Shown: positions 36,601 to 49,300 of the stretch, in pieces
Numbering within the stretch: position 1 is the first letter of the stretch
How the letters are laid out: the number at the start of each line of letters is the position of its first letter
DNA from: Nephromyces sp. MM_2019
Taxonomy: Eukaryota > Apicomplexa > Aconoidasida > Nephromycida
Reading direction: 5' to 3'
DNA length: 60,983 bases
NCBI GenBank assembly: GCA_015657535.1
Contig: JADHZB010000118.1
Span: 1-60,983, forward strand
Translations under genes and position numbers: made by a program
Notes under the pieces: model-generated
Database searches by the model: none
Told to the model about the DNA's origin: nothing
The model's input: only the letters and a program-made list of their open reading frames with translations

Positions 36601-36830
36601 GGGCTTTCGAGGTCTCAAATACCAAGGGAAACGCGTTTAATGATACCGTTGATAGCGTGGGTCATAAGTTGAGGAGGGTGCCAAGTCCCCAATATCACCA
36701 TCATCCGCTTCAATCAGAAGGCCACACTGGAAAAGGGTTTCGTTTCAGAGAGCCTCCGGGGGTACTTCAACTTTTTCCCGGGCATTTTAACTATTCCTAT
36801 GGAGCACGTGCACAAGCCAGATACAACTAA
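21602..36830 (+). CDS. Aurora-family Ser/Thr kinase with giant flanking extensions, 13 exons, 2,557 aa
   Basis: Exons: 21602-23539, 24032-24127, 24786-24880, 25675-25735, 26484-26561, 26889-27045, 27576-27650, 28070-28173, 28920-28995, 30195-30393, 31149-34943, 35452-35546, 35926-36830; all junctions keep phase. The kinase domain (about 651-900) shows LGKGTCGIV (P-loop), YAVKT (Lys677), an alpha-C Glu at about 696, HRDLKLEN (Asp773), DFGW (Asp791; the W is typical of Aurora kinases), [11 protein letters not shown] and [19 protein letters not shown]. Aurora kinases control spindle assembly, chromosome segregation and cytokinesis. Apicomplexans carry divergent Aurora-related kinases (Ark1-3), some with long non-catalytic regions, and this fits that class without my being able to say which. 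The 646-residue N-terminus is acidic and Ser-rich. The tail of about 1,660 residues is Ser/Asn/Gly/Arg-rich, likely disordered, and contains a (HPPSLH)4 repeat. ATG 21602 follows an in-frame stop, but an upstream exon is possible. The last two junctions are the least certain. Confidence 0.87.
36431..36502. repeat. 18-bp coding minisatellite, four copies
   Basis: Four consecutive copies of CCCACCATCCCTGCACCA (the last differs by one base) lie in the final exon of the kinase gene and encode HPPSLH units. The near-identity suggests recent expansion or active length variation. Confidence 0.95.
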
Positions 36831-39800
36831 TAGAAGGCTGTGACAGTGTTGGAACTAGGCAGAAGCATCGTGGTGAAGCGCTTGTTCTACAATTAGATGT
36901 TTGCATTTATGATCGACGAGAGACTGTGGGCACGTGACTGGGGATTACACTGCAACTTGTTATATATACCCATGAACGAGACAAGTGGACCTTTTCTTAA
37001 CCTGTGATCTTCCCTCTTAACATGGGAATATACCTACTTAGTAATGTAAACTATGGGCAGCAGGACGCAAATCTAATATCTGCTGCTACGTCTGTTATCT
37101 CAACAGAGATATGATCAAATTTTAAAAGAGCGTAACTCTTCTGTGTTGCACTAATACTTAATCGCAAAAGCATGCTTTTTCCGCTATAATTCCTGCCAAA
37201 CGTAAATTGCTCGTGAAGCTGCTGGTTAACTTACATGGTATCTTTAGTCGGCCTGACTACATTTAAGAAGCCACTGATGTGGCTTCAGTAATGCTTTTCA
37301 TCTATTACACTTTTGAGAATTATGAGACTGACCTGCCATTAACGCGTCTCCTGCGAGCTAAGCTCGAAGTTTCCTGCAATATGTAGGCTGAATGATTGTT
37401 CACAGCTTTACATCAAATGCGTAATTGCTTGTAAAATTGCATGGACAAAATGCTTGAAAGCGTATGTAACTGCCATGGTTCACTGGGTTCATTTAAGCTT
37501 CTTGCAGTTCTATAGTTCATATATTTTAAAGTGTATCGAAAGCTGTGCAGCGCAAACCCCGAGCAAATGACGCTGGCTTCGCTGTATTACTATCCCAGCG
37601 GCTTTCAAATTTGTCTCAATCGTTTAAGAGCTATATTGGTGAGTAATATATGTATAATAACAAATATTTATCCGAAGCCTAAAGCTTAAAGTATCTGACT
37701 GCATTAATGATACCCCAGGAATGCAATATGCATCGCGCAGTCCGGAGGAAGTAATACTCTGCATACTCAAAATGCATAAAAAAGAATCTTCTTCCGGAAA
37801 TACGCTACCTTTTAACTGAGGGAAACATTCCAATTCATGGATACTCTCTCACCAGCTGTGCTACAAAGCTGAATAACTTTGAACTGGTAATTTCCGAAAA
37901 TGCCTGCGTAGCAAGCCTACTTTGTTTTCACTAAATTGCACGCACAAGAATACGGTTAAAGGAAAAGTTTAGCATGGGAAACGAAGCAGATGTCATTTTT
38001 ACATAAGTGGATCCATAAAATAGCTTGATTACAAAGTAAAAAAGTACAATAGCGTCGGACTACAAGTAGTACATACGACAGCGGGGCCTAACAGTGACAC
38101 TATACTTTTAAGTTGTGTCCTAGCTTATAATAGCTCATTCGATTAAAACAGCTTGAATTGAAAAAGTTAATCTTATTACTTTACTAACGGAAGAACCTGC
38201 GCTATAGCTGTAAAGTCTTTAAAAATATTGCTTAGTCGGCTTGCTTTAACGGATGTTATTTTTCGTTTTAGGCTTCAAATGGACTCCAGTGATAGTTGAA
38301 CCACGAATTTTGAAAAACAAAAATTTTGGCGCTGCCTTCCTGCTCTCTTCATATAAGGATAACTTTCAAGAAATAATCATAACATTGCCAGCTAAGGCAA
38401 TATTCATAATTTTGTCCCTCTTGGACTAATGCTTTCTCGCACCTAAATTCCACCCTGCAATGAATGCATCGCCTGGGGTATGAAAAATTAGAAGGTGACT
38501 GCTTCTCTGAAAGGCTCTTTTCTATTGGAGAAGGGGTTATGTAAGTTTAATCTGGGGCGTGCGTGGTAATCTCAAACTTTTGAAATGAAAGCGCTTTAAT
38601 TGTACTAAAAGGTGGTGGCAGTTGCGCATCTCAACATCTCTCCTCAGCATACTGCAAATCGCGATTGTTGTGTAAGGTATCGAGGATTAATAAAAATCAG
38701 AGATGATATCGGCACGAGTCATACTCAGGATATATAGGAGCCAATCAGCTCCTACGGGATAACTTGATTTAGCAGGCCCTGCAATGCCAATTAGAGTGCT
38801 AGATAATTATACTTAATAAATGTGATACCGAACAAATTAAGAGTTGGGAAGTGAAAAATAAGCGCATTCGTGCATAAAAAGCCTAAGGCAAAAATAATAA
38901 AGAGGCCCTGCCTTTCTGGAATAAGGTACGAAGGAGACCTTTGTGCTGCTATCCCCGTTTGTATAATGAGAAATAAATTTAAACATGGCTGGGGCTTCCC
39001 AAATTAGATGGTTTTCCCTCAAAACGAAAAAAAACCATAAACAAATTTTGATAATACAACTTGTGGAGCTCTGCTATGGGTCAATACAAAACTGTATTTT
39101 CATTGCGCAATCCTTGCAAAGCTTATAAACGGCTGCATCATTGCTTTCTAAGGGAATAGAATATCATACTAACTGATGCGTGGGCATTAAAAAATCTGTA
39201 TGTATACATTAGTATAGAGTGCTATCCCTCCCTTAAATGGCATTTCTATCAAATTTGCACCCTTCTCTTGCCAAACTGCGTTAGTCTGAATGTTTGTAAA
39301 CGGGTATTTTGCTAAAAACCCGCAAACAGCTATCCCGAACGAAAAAATTACTGAAAAAGTAAAGGTGACACTAATTTTAACGATTACAAGAGAGCTTTCA
39401 AAAGTGTTGTTTATTATTCGATTTAATAAAGATAAACATTGAGATATACTACTGTATTTCTGGACTTCTAACTCTTGCATTGAGAATACGTAAGTAAGAT
39501 TTAGATAATCAAAATTACTTGGTGCTATGATAAAGATGAGCGAGTATGTCCACTCGCTTGCATCTGAAGACGCAAAGCGCCTGAAGCTAGCTAAATCCAC
39601 CGGCGATTTTCCACCATCCCATGGAGCATGCCGTTCTGTGTGCTGACCTACAAACCCTAGTGGCGGTCCTAGAAAAATATACCTGGAGTAGCAGTGTATC
39701 CTCCCCGCCAAGGTTCCCTATTAGTAAGGTTACAGCGTGCTGGCAAGATGCTATATCTATATCCGCATTGAGTGTTTATGCTTACCTCTAATCAGTCTAG

Positions 39801-42800
39801 CTGGCTGACTATGTTCCACACCTTCGTAATTATCAGCATCAGTAATTTGTCTCGGGGAAAAGGGATCACGCCTAAGTAAAGCAACTCGTATCTTTATATT
39901 AGCATCATTTTTGCCTATAACCACATCGGCACTTATTCTAAGGTAAAAATTTTTAAGGCTTCCTATATATAAGATGAAATATTTAAGGCTTCCGGACTGG
40001 AGAAGCTAAAAGCGGGAGTTTTTAGAGTATAGGGTGAAGTCCAGACTACTAGGAATGAATGAATTGACGCGCAAATATCGAATTTTTGGAAAGCGCGTAC
40101 CTATGGCCAATTTAGCCGAGGCTTCCCGATAGAATCTATGAAAGAGAGCACATTATGAATTTCAATGCTTTCAAATAGAATGAAAGTTCCCAATACATGT
40201 GCTTATATGGGTAAAGCTATTGATATATCTGGTAACTTAGTGAAAGCATTCTATAATAGTCTTATAGATGTCCATGATATCCGGGTGCACCAAACAGGTG
40301 AAAACCTTTTTGAAAGTGATGCTCCCAATGGCGCCAATAAAGGAGAAGATGTACTCTGACGCAAGTACTTAAAGAATGGCTCTCTCCCACGGGTGAAAGT
40401 TCACTTGTATAGTGTATTTTTTCTTGCCTCGGAATAATTTTCGACGGAGTGCTACTTGAAATTCACCCTTTCAATGTAGTAACGTATACTTGAATGGGAA
40501 AAAAGAGGTGAGGCTGCTTTCCTGGGCAATTTGGCTTCTTGAGCAGTTGATCAATGTAAGATAATTGCTATTTGAATATTCTTCTAGTGTATAAGAAACT
40601 AATGTCACTATATTTATACTGCGAAATGAATAAAAATTCGACCATAGAAGTTCAGTAATGACGTAGGCACTAACTTTTTGGAATATCAGGCTAGAGATCC
40701 CACGGGGTACCATTACCGCTTTGATATTATTACGGTTTTCCAGAGCATTTTAATCAATAAATCATAAAAACTGAAGATTTTCACACTGTAATTTGGGCCA
40801 GTAATTAAGGTTCAAGTGGCGAGCAATGGGTGCAGAAGAATTACAATAGACATATTATCACCGTTTGCAAGCATCGCTTTTCTTCGAATAGTGTGCTGTT
40901 TTACTCGATGCGCACCTCTTAGTATAACCGGTAGCCCATCGTTCACTTTATGTACCTTGCAGCATCTCTGGTGTGAAGCATCAGCTTGCGTGCAGATTTT
41001 TAAATGTAGCCTAGGACTATGCATTTTTGATTTTTATTGTGCTTATCTTGATAAGCATTTCTTTTCTTCTTATAGCATTCAGTACAAGTGTAATAACTTC
41101 ACAGAATATCATTTCCAGAACCTTTGATAAGCATAAGATCTAGAGTGGGTTTACTAGAACCTCTTCCACTTCATCCTAGATCGGCGAATGCTTCTCTCAT
41201 AAAAAGCAATAAATTGCCGCATCTGCAAGCGACGGCTTGCATAACTAATGCCATGTATTTTTTTATGGAAATTAATTCAAAATGCGTCTCCGGATTTGAA
41301 AGAATGAAATATATATAACATGTAAACTATCCTAGAGAAGTGCACATAGGTTAAAAAATTTATATTGGCTACTAGAGTTAATAAAGCATATCGGCTCACA
41401 GGATTCTTAGGCAACTTTTACATGACCACACGCAAGCTTGCATAAAAGAGAGAACCTGGCTATTGAAAGATTTTTTATCACCTACACAAGTCTTCCAGGC
41501 TCCTGCACAGATTCATCAGCTTGCCACTGTTACACAGCAGCTCGTAAAAATACTAACCGCCCGTAGCAGGATTTTGTAAGCATCATGCAAAGTTAGTGTA
41601 AGCTTCCTCACTATGAAAGTTGGGACAGCTTCTGCACTAGTTTTTCCGAAGGATTTTTTCATTTCCTTGCGGAGAATTTCATGTTTAGGTGGACTCATCG
41701 AAAAATTACGGAATAGTATGCTTCCGATTATCAGCCCTCCATTAATTCTAGAAGTAAAATTATATATCCTTACTTGCCTTGTTAAATAGTTACAACGCTT
41801 TCGTTCTGCAGAAGAACTTCTGTCACTACGGACAGATGAAAACAAAATAGGACATATTACAAGCATTAGGGTGAAAAATACGATAGAACACAAATCCTCG
41901 TGGCCACAACGCATTTAAAACAAGTCAACCATGCAAGTAAACTAACTTTTTTGTAGAAATGTACGGCTTGCTACTTGAGGCTTGAATTGTCGTAGCGCAT
42001 ATTCCCATACACACCATGTCGAAGTGCATTCCGTACATCATTTCAGCCGATCATCTCGAAAAGATGTAGTCCTATGAAGTAGTACACCTCAAGCAATGCA
42101 TCGAGCAGCACTAGCAAATTGTGAATACTTAATTTCCTTCAACTTTTATCAGCAATTAAATTGGCTTCCACAAAATTTAACTACCAAGCTTTTTCCGTAA
42201 GATGAAATTAACTGGGAGGTGGTGATATATATAGGATTTGGCTTCTCTGGAGTTCTCGGCGCCGAATCATTTATTGGTCACACTGGTGACCTGGCAAAAA
42301 AAAGTCTTTCAACAAGCTGCAATATCGTTCGGAATGGAAATATAGCATCAGGTACCGATGGAGCGGAACATGCCACTGGCTTGCTTAATATCACAACGCC
42401 TACGATTTTTTACGAACTGTTTTAGATTTGCGAGTTTATCGCTAGAAGTGGCTTTTTGTTTGAATGCTATCTCTCTAGGTTACACTCATTCAAATGCGTA
42501 AGTAATTTACTTGAAATCAGTAGGCATGTCCATACATTGTGCAGTATTTGCAACCACCTTTTCAACTAGTTCTTCAACTGGTAACTAGTATAATTAGGTG
42601 CCAGCAGAGTAATTTATAGCTAGTAATTACTGTAAACGAGTTTGTCATATCAACAAATCTTCATGCATTGCTTTTGTAGACCTACGCTACAACTTGAATT
42701 CCAGTTCTGCCAAGACATTTTTTTGGTGGTCAAAGTTTTAGGAGTACGCAATTGAGAAGGGCAATATATGCAGTGCCTTGCGAAGGCGACCTTTAGCCCA

Positions 42801-43383
42801 CTAGCCGCAAGATCTGAAAGAAAGAAACAAGGTGAGGATAAAAGATGCTCGTTACGATATAATGTTTACTTGAGCTAGTTTACGATGCTACGAATTCAGT
42901 TCGGCACTTCCCAAGCTTAAGCAATCAAGCATTGGAAGCCACCGGCTAGTTCGGCGTAGTGCAGCAGAGTGGCATGGTTTTCTGATGCATTTTTACCTTG
43001 GAGCGGAATATATATAGCCAAGGAACTAGCGCATGGGGTGACACAGACATCAGCTTTTTGTCGCTTTTGTCACATAATCATTCTAGTGGTATAAATGTAT
43101 ACTATGCACCTGGTAGCGTTGGCGAACCATCAAATTTCTCCTGTACTGTATTCTAATGGGGTTACCATAGCATTAATTTCAAATAAAATGAAGCACGCTC
43201 AATGCCACTTGCCATAATGATACCAGACATGTCCTATTGCACTGGTGGCATGTCTTTTTATCGCTGCAATCATGGAGTCCATTGCACTTAAGCAAACTCT
43301 GTTTAAGTAGTAGACAAGATAGCTGATTACATTATAGCTTCATATTTATCCTCAGGTCACACACCAAAAATCCTCGCCTTGAA
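36831..43383. other. 6.5 kb without a confident gene; scattered + strand candidate exons
   Basis: Candidates, each weak: ATG 38464 to a GTAAGT donor at 38541 (see separate entry); ATG 39536, reading MSEYVHSLASEDAKRLKLAK, in a locally GC-richer patch that is also open on the - strand for 174 codons (39187-39711); 41112-41318 after a TTTCCAG acceptor (SRVGLLEPLPLHPRSANASL, then TAA); and 42219-42425. They do not chain unambiguously. A CCTCAG acceptor at 43350-43355 continues in frame into the kinesin ATG, so an upstream kinesin exon could lie here. Confidence 0.35.
38464..38540 (+). CDS. Candidate first exon with strong GTAAGT donor
   Basis: ATG 38464 opens MHRLGYEKLEGDCFSERLFS and runs to a consensus GTAAGT donor at 38541, phase 2. 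Composition is protein-like, but no unambiguous second exon was found. It could be the start of a gene within 38.4-42.4 kb, or chance. Confidence 0.22.
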
Positions 43384-46300
43384 ATGGAGACGACGCCTAT
43401 ACAAATAGGACAAATCCAAAATCTTCCTGCCCTCACGTATCCTCCCACAGCCATCGAGGACGAGAAAAGCAGCCTCTCTAACTCACCAGCGGATTCGGAA
43501 GCCCAGCATGGCACCCCTAGACAGGAAAGCTCAGAGAGCGAGGCCTCCACCATCACACCAGATAAAAAGGAAAACGCATGCTTGCTTGTCAAAGAAAATA
43601 TCAGCTTGAGTAACAGCGTATTCCCTAGTAATACGAGTATCTCCAATGCTATGCCTGCTGATAGCTGTGAGCCCCCTGAAAGTGCAACCTTTGATGGCAG
43701 CAGGATTTCAGAAAGTTTAGGCTGCGATAATTTTCAACCTCCTAAAGGTTCAAACTTTGACAGCTGTAAAAATTCTGATAGTACTCTGACTGACAGCACT
43801 CATAATTTCAGCACATTCACAAAAAACAAAAGCTCTGCTAGCGTATTCACTGATAGAATGAACTCGCAAGACGATACCATCAGCGAAAAAGACACAACTC
43901 AATCCCTGAAAAGTAACATTCCAATAAAAGGTAACGATATAATACACAGCGCCACACCTGTACTGCAAGCCCAGTATCATATTCGCTGTCTGACTCCTTC
44001 ATCACCCTCTTTACCCTGCACTACGCCGCCACTTAGTAACCCTGGTGCAGAGAATCCAGTCTTCATTAATACCCGCGTAAGGATAAGGCCACTGCAGGGG
44101 CAAGAGCTTAACTGTCAAGAAGCACTCTCTTATCTATCTAAAAAGAGTATTATCATCCCACAAAGACGGAATGGAGAAGTTAGGCCTACAAAATTTGAGG
44201 TTGATCAGGTCTACCTCCCCAGCTCGAATCAAATTGATGTATGGAATAGCCTTGAAAGCTACGTGGAGAAGTTCATCCAAGGATTTAGCTATACCATCTT
44301 CGCGTATGGGCAAACAGGGACAGGAAAGACCTTCACAATGCTTGGTCCCGATATCATGGAGGCTTGCTCAGGCTGTGAACATGCCTGCGGTGCCGCAGAT
44401 GCTGGTAGAAGGTTAGGTGGAAACATCAGCAACACTGTGGGTAGTGGGTACTTCTGGGACAAAAATAATGGACACCGGAGGAGAAACAATTCCTGGGTTC
44501 CAAAGCGATCGCCCACATGGATTAAGCGAGCAACGACTAAGCTGGATGCAGCGCTTAAGTAAGCCAGCAATAGTTTAATACCCATGCCCGTATACCACAA
44601 TTATTCTAGCAGTAGAGTGCCATGTACCATATCAAGGCAGTCGCAGATAGCGGTGTAAAATGAGCACGCGAGAGACGCGTAATACCCTGGGAAGGTAAAA
44701 TTTTTGTAGAACCAATGAGGGGAGATGACTATAGCCTTGTTAGACCTAAAAAAATGCATGTAACATATGGCAGACATGCGCCGATCAGCGCATTTTTAGC
44801 ACTTGAAGTATGGTGCACTACAAAAGGTAGCTTGGCGTAGAAAGATGCGGATAAGTACACTGCCATCATTATAGATATGTTTGCAAAAAAGCATCCAAAG
44901 TTATATTAGAGATACTTGACAACTGTTTTCTTCGCACACACGCGTGTACACGCATTGCCGTACATATAAGGAGTGCAAAGAATGCCGAATAGGATTCCTC
45001 TCTCAGGTGTCGAAACGCTAGTGTTTACATGCGTATTTATTGTTAGGGGGGCGGATAAGGTCCTTAAGTCTGAAAATAAGGGAATAATTCCAAGGATCTG
45101 CGAGGAGCTTTTCCGCAGGTAGAATTTACTGGTGTAGTGCATATTTGCTTCATAGCATGATCTTTCGAGAGCTTTTTTTGGGGAGTTAGACTGAACCTTT
45201 TAGCTTTTGGTTTAGCTAGACGATAACGCAATGCGCGTACCAAGTTCAAAATAAAAACCCTCTTTCTATTCAAGTTTTGGGTGTAGAAGCCTTAATCCAT
45301 GGAAGAACAGCCTCAAATAGGCAAAGGAACTTTGGTCACACAAAAGCACAGCACTTAAGTCATCATTAGCCTTTCCAAAGACATACATAAAATATATATT
45401 TATCTCCCCATAGACGAAACATAATTTCAAATGGGATTGAAGATCCAGGGAGTAGCAGTATATATGCATTGTGAAGACTGCAGTTTTAAATCAGGAAAAA
45501 AATTATAATGCAAACTCATTGAGAAGCGGCCATTAAGTACACAAGCTTCAATTTTTTAATTATTACATCAGAAAAGATGGAAATAGTCGATAACAACTAT
45601 GTAACTTGCTGTAATGCCCTATCCTTTTCATTTATGCTTTTATCTAGGCTAGACAAGTTTTTACCCAGCGAACGCGAAAAAATTCAGATATACGCCTCCT
45701 ACGTGCAGCTATATAACGAGAAGGTTTACGATCTGCTAACGGTATAAACTGAAGCACAAAATTTCAAGTGAAAAACCTTTTACGTTGGTATTTTTTACAA
45801 TCAAAATTGCATTTTCTCGGTTATACTGGAATCTTAGAGTAAGATGTGTGCAAAATAGTATATACGATAAGCCAAGGAAATATTCTAGCTAAAAAACGCG
45901 TAGAGCGTTTCCATATAATCCTCGTGACGTGGCACTATGCAAGTTTGCTTTGGTGCAGAGGTACATAGCAGTACAACTGTGTGAGTTCCCAGGCACACTC
46001 GCATGGGCACAGCTTTCCGAGTATGACATCGGGGGGATCTAGATTATGTAGGGCTTAGTTATGCATATAGGGCTATATACGCATATATACATATAAGGTC
46101 ACGCAGGTAACGCCTTGAAGAGTTCCAGAAGTTATGTGATCATGTCTAGGTGGTGCCAATAAGAATGCAATCGTTAAAATGCTACTACTCGGACTTGCTT
46201 ATATGCTTTCACCATATATTTATAGCCAAAAAAGCCCGAGAGTGTAAAATTTAATCAAAATAAAATTATTCTGTGTTTAGCCTTGCAACGAGACAAACGC

Positions 46301-49300
46301 AGCGCTTGCTATAGTGAAGGATCCAAAGAACGATAAAGCCGTCGTCGTGCAGGTAAGCAATCATGGAAATTTACTTAAGTTTACAAGATTTTAGAGCATC
46401 CGTAAGAAAATGTTTGAAGTTAATTGCAATGACAAAGAAGAGGAAAAAATGTGGAAAAAAGAGAATAATACGCAAAAAAGATTAACCGTGATGTTTTCGT
46501 AACAAAAGCTGCAAGAGAAAGCCGGGAATAAACTCAAAGGAGCAAAGCAAGACGCTTTAGGCATTAAAAAAATAGCTAGAGTTTTGCACGATTGCTTAAA
46601 GAATAGAAAGAATAAAAAAAACTGAATAAAGAATATCATAGAATTGCTCACTAGCTGAGAAAAATAAACGGGAAAACGACGTAGCGAGCGCAGGTCAGTG
46701 AGCTTAGTGCAAAAAGCCGTACAGCAATAGCAATTTCTATTTTATAAGCATTAGAGTTTCCGCAACCATAAAGTGAACTAATAACCCTAGGACCAAATTT
46801 CAGCGGCCACAAAAACATATTTGCTGCTCAAGCATCCAAACAATATTGCGATGTCAAACTGAAAAGTGAAAAATACCTATTAAGTATTTGGAAATATTTT
46901 CAAGACTTAATAAGATATAAACCATACATTTCTTTTTGGTACTTTCCGACTTCAAAAGAATGATTAGCAATGCTGGCATTACAAATTACCAAAAAATGGA
47001 AATCCATGAAAGAGAATATGCTCAAGTGTTACGTAAAATCAAAAAAAGTGGGCAAAACAATGAAAAAATACGAAGAAAGAGTAAAACAAAGAAAAGAGTA
47101 GAAAATACGGGAAATGAACGAGAAAAGGCAAGAAAGGGGAGAAATACACTTAGCGACCATTTCAAACGATACTTGAAGAATGCGGCGGGCAACAAAAACA
47201 AAAAAGTTCAGTTTTTACTCAAAATCTATTCGCAGGGCCTAAGAGTGGTTCACATAAAAAACTGTAGGCAGATGCTACAGCTGCTTTTTGAAGGTACATT
47301 GAACCGAGCCTATCGGTCTACCAAGCAGAACGATATGTCAAGCCGTTCACATGCCATATTTCAAGTTGAAATGAGGCAGCTAATTGACAATAGAACCAAC
47401 TCGTGCAAACTCTCCAGACTTAACTTAGTGGATCTGGCAGGTAAAGTCCCCAAAAAAAGTAATACTAATGCTGCTAGTAATAAGCGGATACATGTTTTTC
47501 TGTGCATCTGGATACCAGCCGAATGCAAGTTAGCTAATGCTTGTTCTCGAGCACACGTGTGTACACGTGATTTTTTCCGCGATGCTTATTGTAGATGGTG
47601 AGTAGAGGGATATGTATAAAAATGAGTGCTTTCCCCAAGAGGTGTACACTCTCGAGTTACAAGCGAGCATGACCAACAAAAAACTATTAAGAGCATAATA
47701 TCCTCTGCGAATGTTTCAGGAAATGAGAAGTGTAAGAGCGTAGGGCAAGCTGTAAGAGGATATGCATCCGAAATGGGCTCTATCAATAAAAGTCTCTCTA
47801 CGCTTACCCTGTGCATACATCAGCTGGCAAAGGTGAGTATGAATAGGGAGCAGAAGAGTAAGCGGAAGCAAATGGTGTTAAATGAAGTGACTAATCCCAA
47901 ACACGCGCATCTTAACTGTCTTCTCAATAATATTTACCGGGAAAGTAAAGCATCCCGTAGCATCTGCACTTGAATAAGACACCTCAATCAAGCATTAAAG
48001 TCACCTGTAGCCAGCTTAGCCGAAACACAGAAGAGACGAAAGAATAGGTTTTACTTATACTTCATTACACAAGAAAAGCGACTAAGGCATAGAAAGAATC
48101 AAGGAAAAAAATTATTTTACGGGAAATGTTTGCATGAGAAGGATATTTCGAATATTCTAGCTAGGTAAAAAGATCAAACAGGTGTGCTATATCATAACTA
48201 TCCCTAAAACTGTTTATCCAGGGTACCAATATGGTCAGCTACAGGAATTCCAACTTAACGAGATTGCTTCAAGATTCCTTGGGAGGAAACTGCTGCACCC
48301 TCTTTATCTGCACCGTATCACCATCCGTACTATGCCTAACAGAGACCCTATCCACGCTTAGGCTAGCTGTACGAGCTAAGCATGTAAAGAATTATGAGAG
48401 GGTAAGATTTTGAATATTACCTACTATTAAGCACTTAACCAAAAAGCTGCAACACGCAGAAAAAGCAAACTACGTATACATGAGTTTGCCGGTGCGCGTA
48501 GAAAGACTTTTCTTTCAATAAATGTCAAATTAAGCACTGAAATGCACGTAGAGCGCGGAGTCTTCAAGAAACAGCCCCAATGGCACATACTGCCTGCTTG
48601 TTTCAGTTTGAAGCAGTCAAAAATACCTCAATTAGCTGAGTTCAAGCTATCATAGATCACTATTAATAATTTTTTTAGTTTAGCCATATGCTACTGGGTC
48701 TTCGATATGCTTTTCAAATATAGTTCATGCCTTTATCTTGATTCTCATTGCTTTATTTAGCCATTTTACAGCGCTTTTTTTGTTTGTGAAGAACTGAAAG
48801 CTTTGTAGCTTTTGTTATTTTCAATCATTTTACCTCCCTTAATGCATAAAACACTATGCCTAGTACTGATAACAAGCACCACCATATGTACGCTCTTCGT
48901 AGAACATGTAAGTACGCGAATATACCCACACATAAAGACACATATCCACACTCACCAACCAAGGTCAATAGCGCCTAATAGAGAAACAAAGTTCCAGCAT
49001 TTAATATCCTTAAAACATTCTTTCAGATGCATGAGGTGGTTAACCACAACACAGAGCTACAGAATCTGAAGCAGGAGGTAAGCTATCTTAGGGATTTACT
49101 CAAACAGACTGTCTTTAATAGGCAGCCAAATGACAAAGGGGCTAATTCTGCCCTCCCAGTAGTGACAGATGGCCAAATACACGAAAAAAGGCAAATTAAG
49201 CCCACTTACGAAAATAGGAAGAAGATGAATATGGTAGATTACGCCGTGCGCTCCGTCAGTGCACCAGAAATGCTCGAGGAGGGCTTAAGCTTGCAGAATG

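Noticed and set aside
39187..39711. 174-codon - strand frame with a hydrophobic stretch
   Set aside because: No recognisable family and no clear splice or start support; the opposite strand is equally plausible over part of it.
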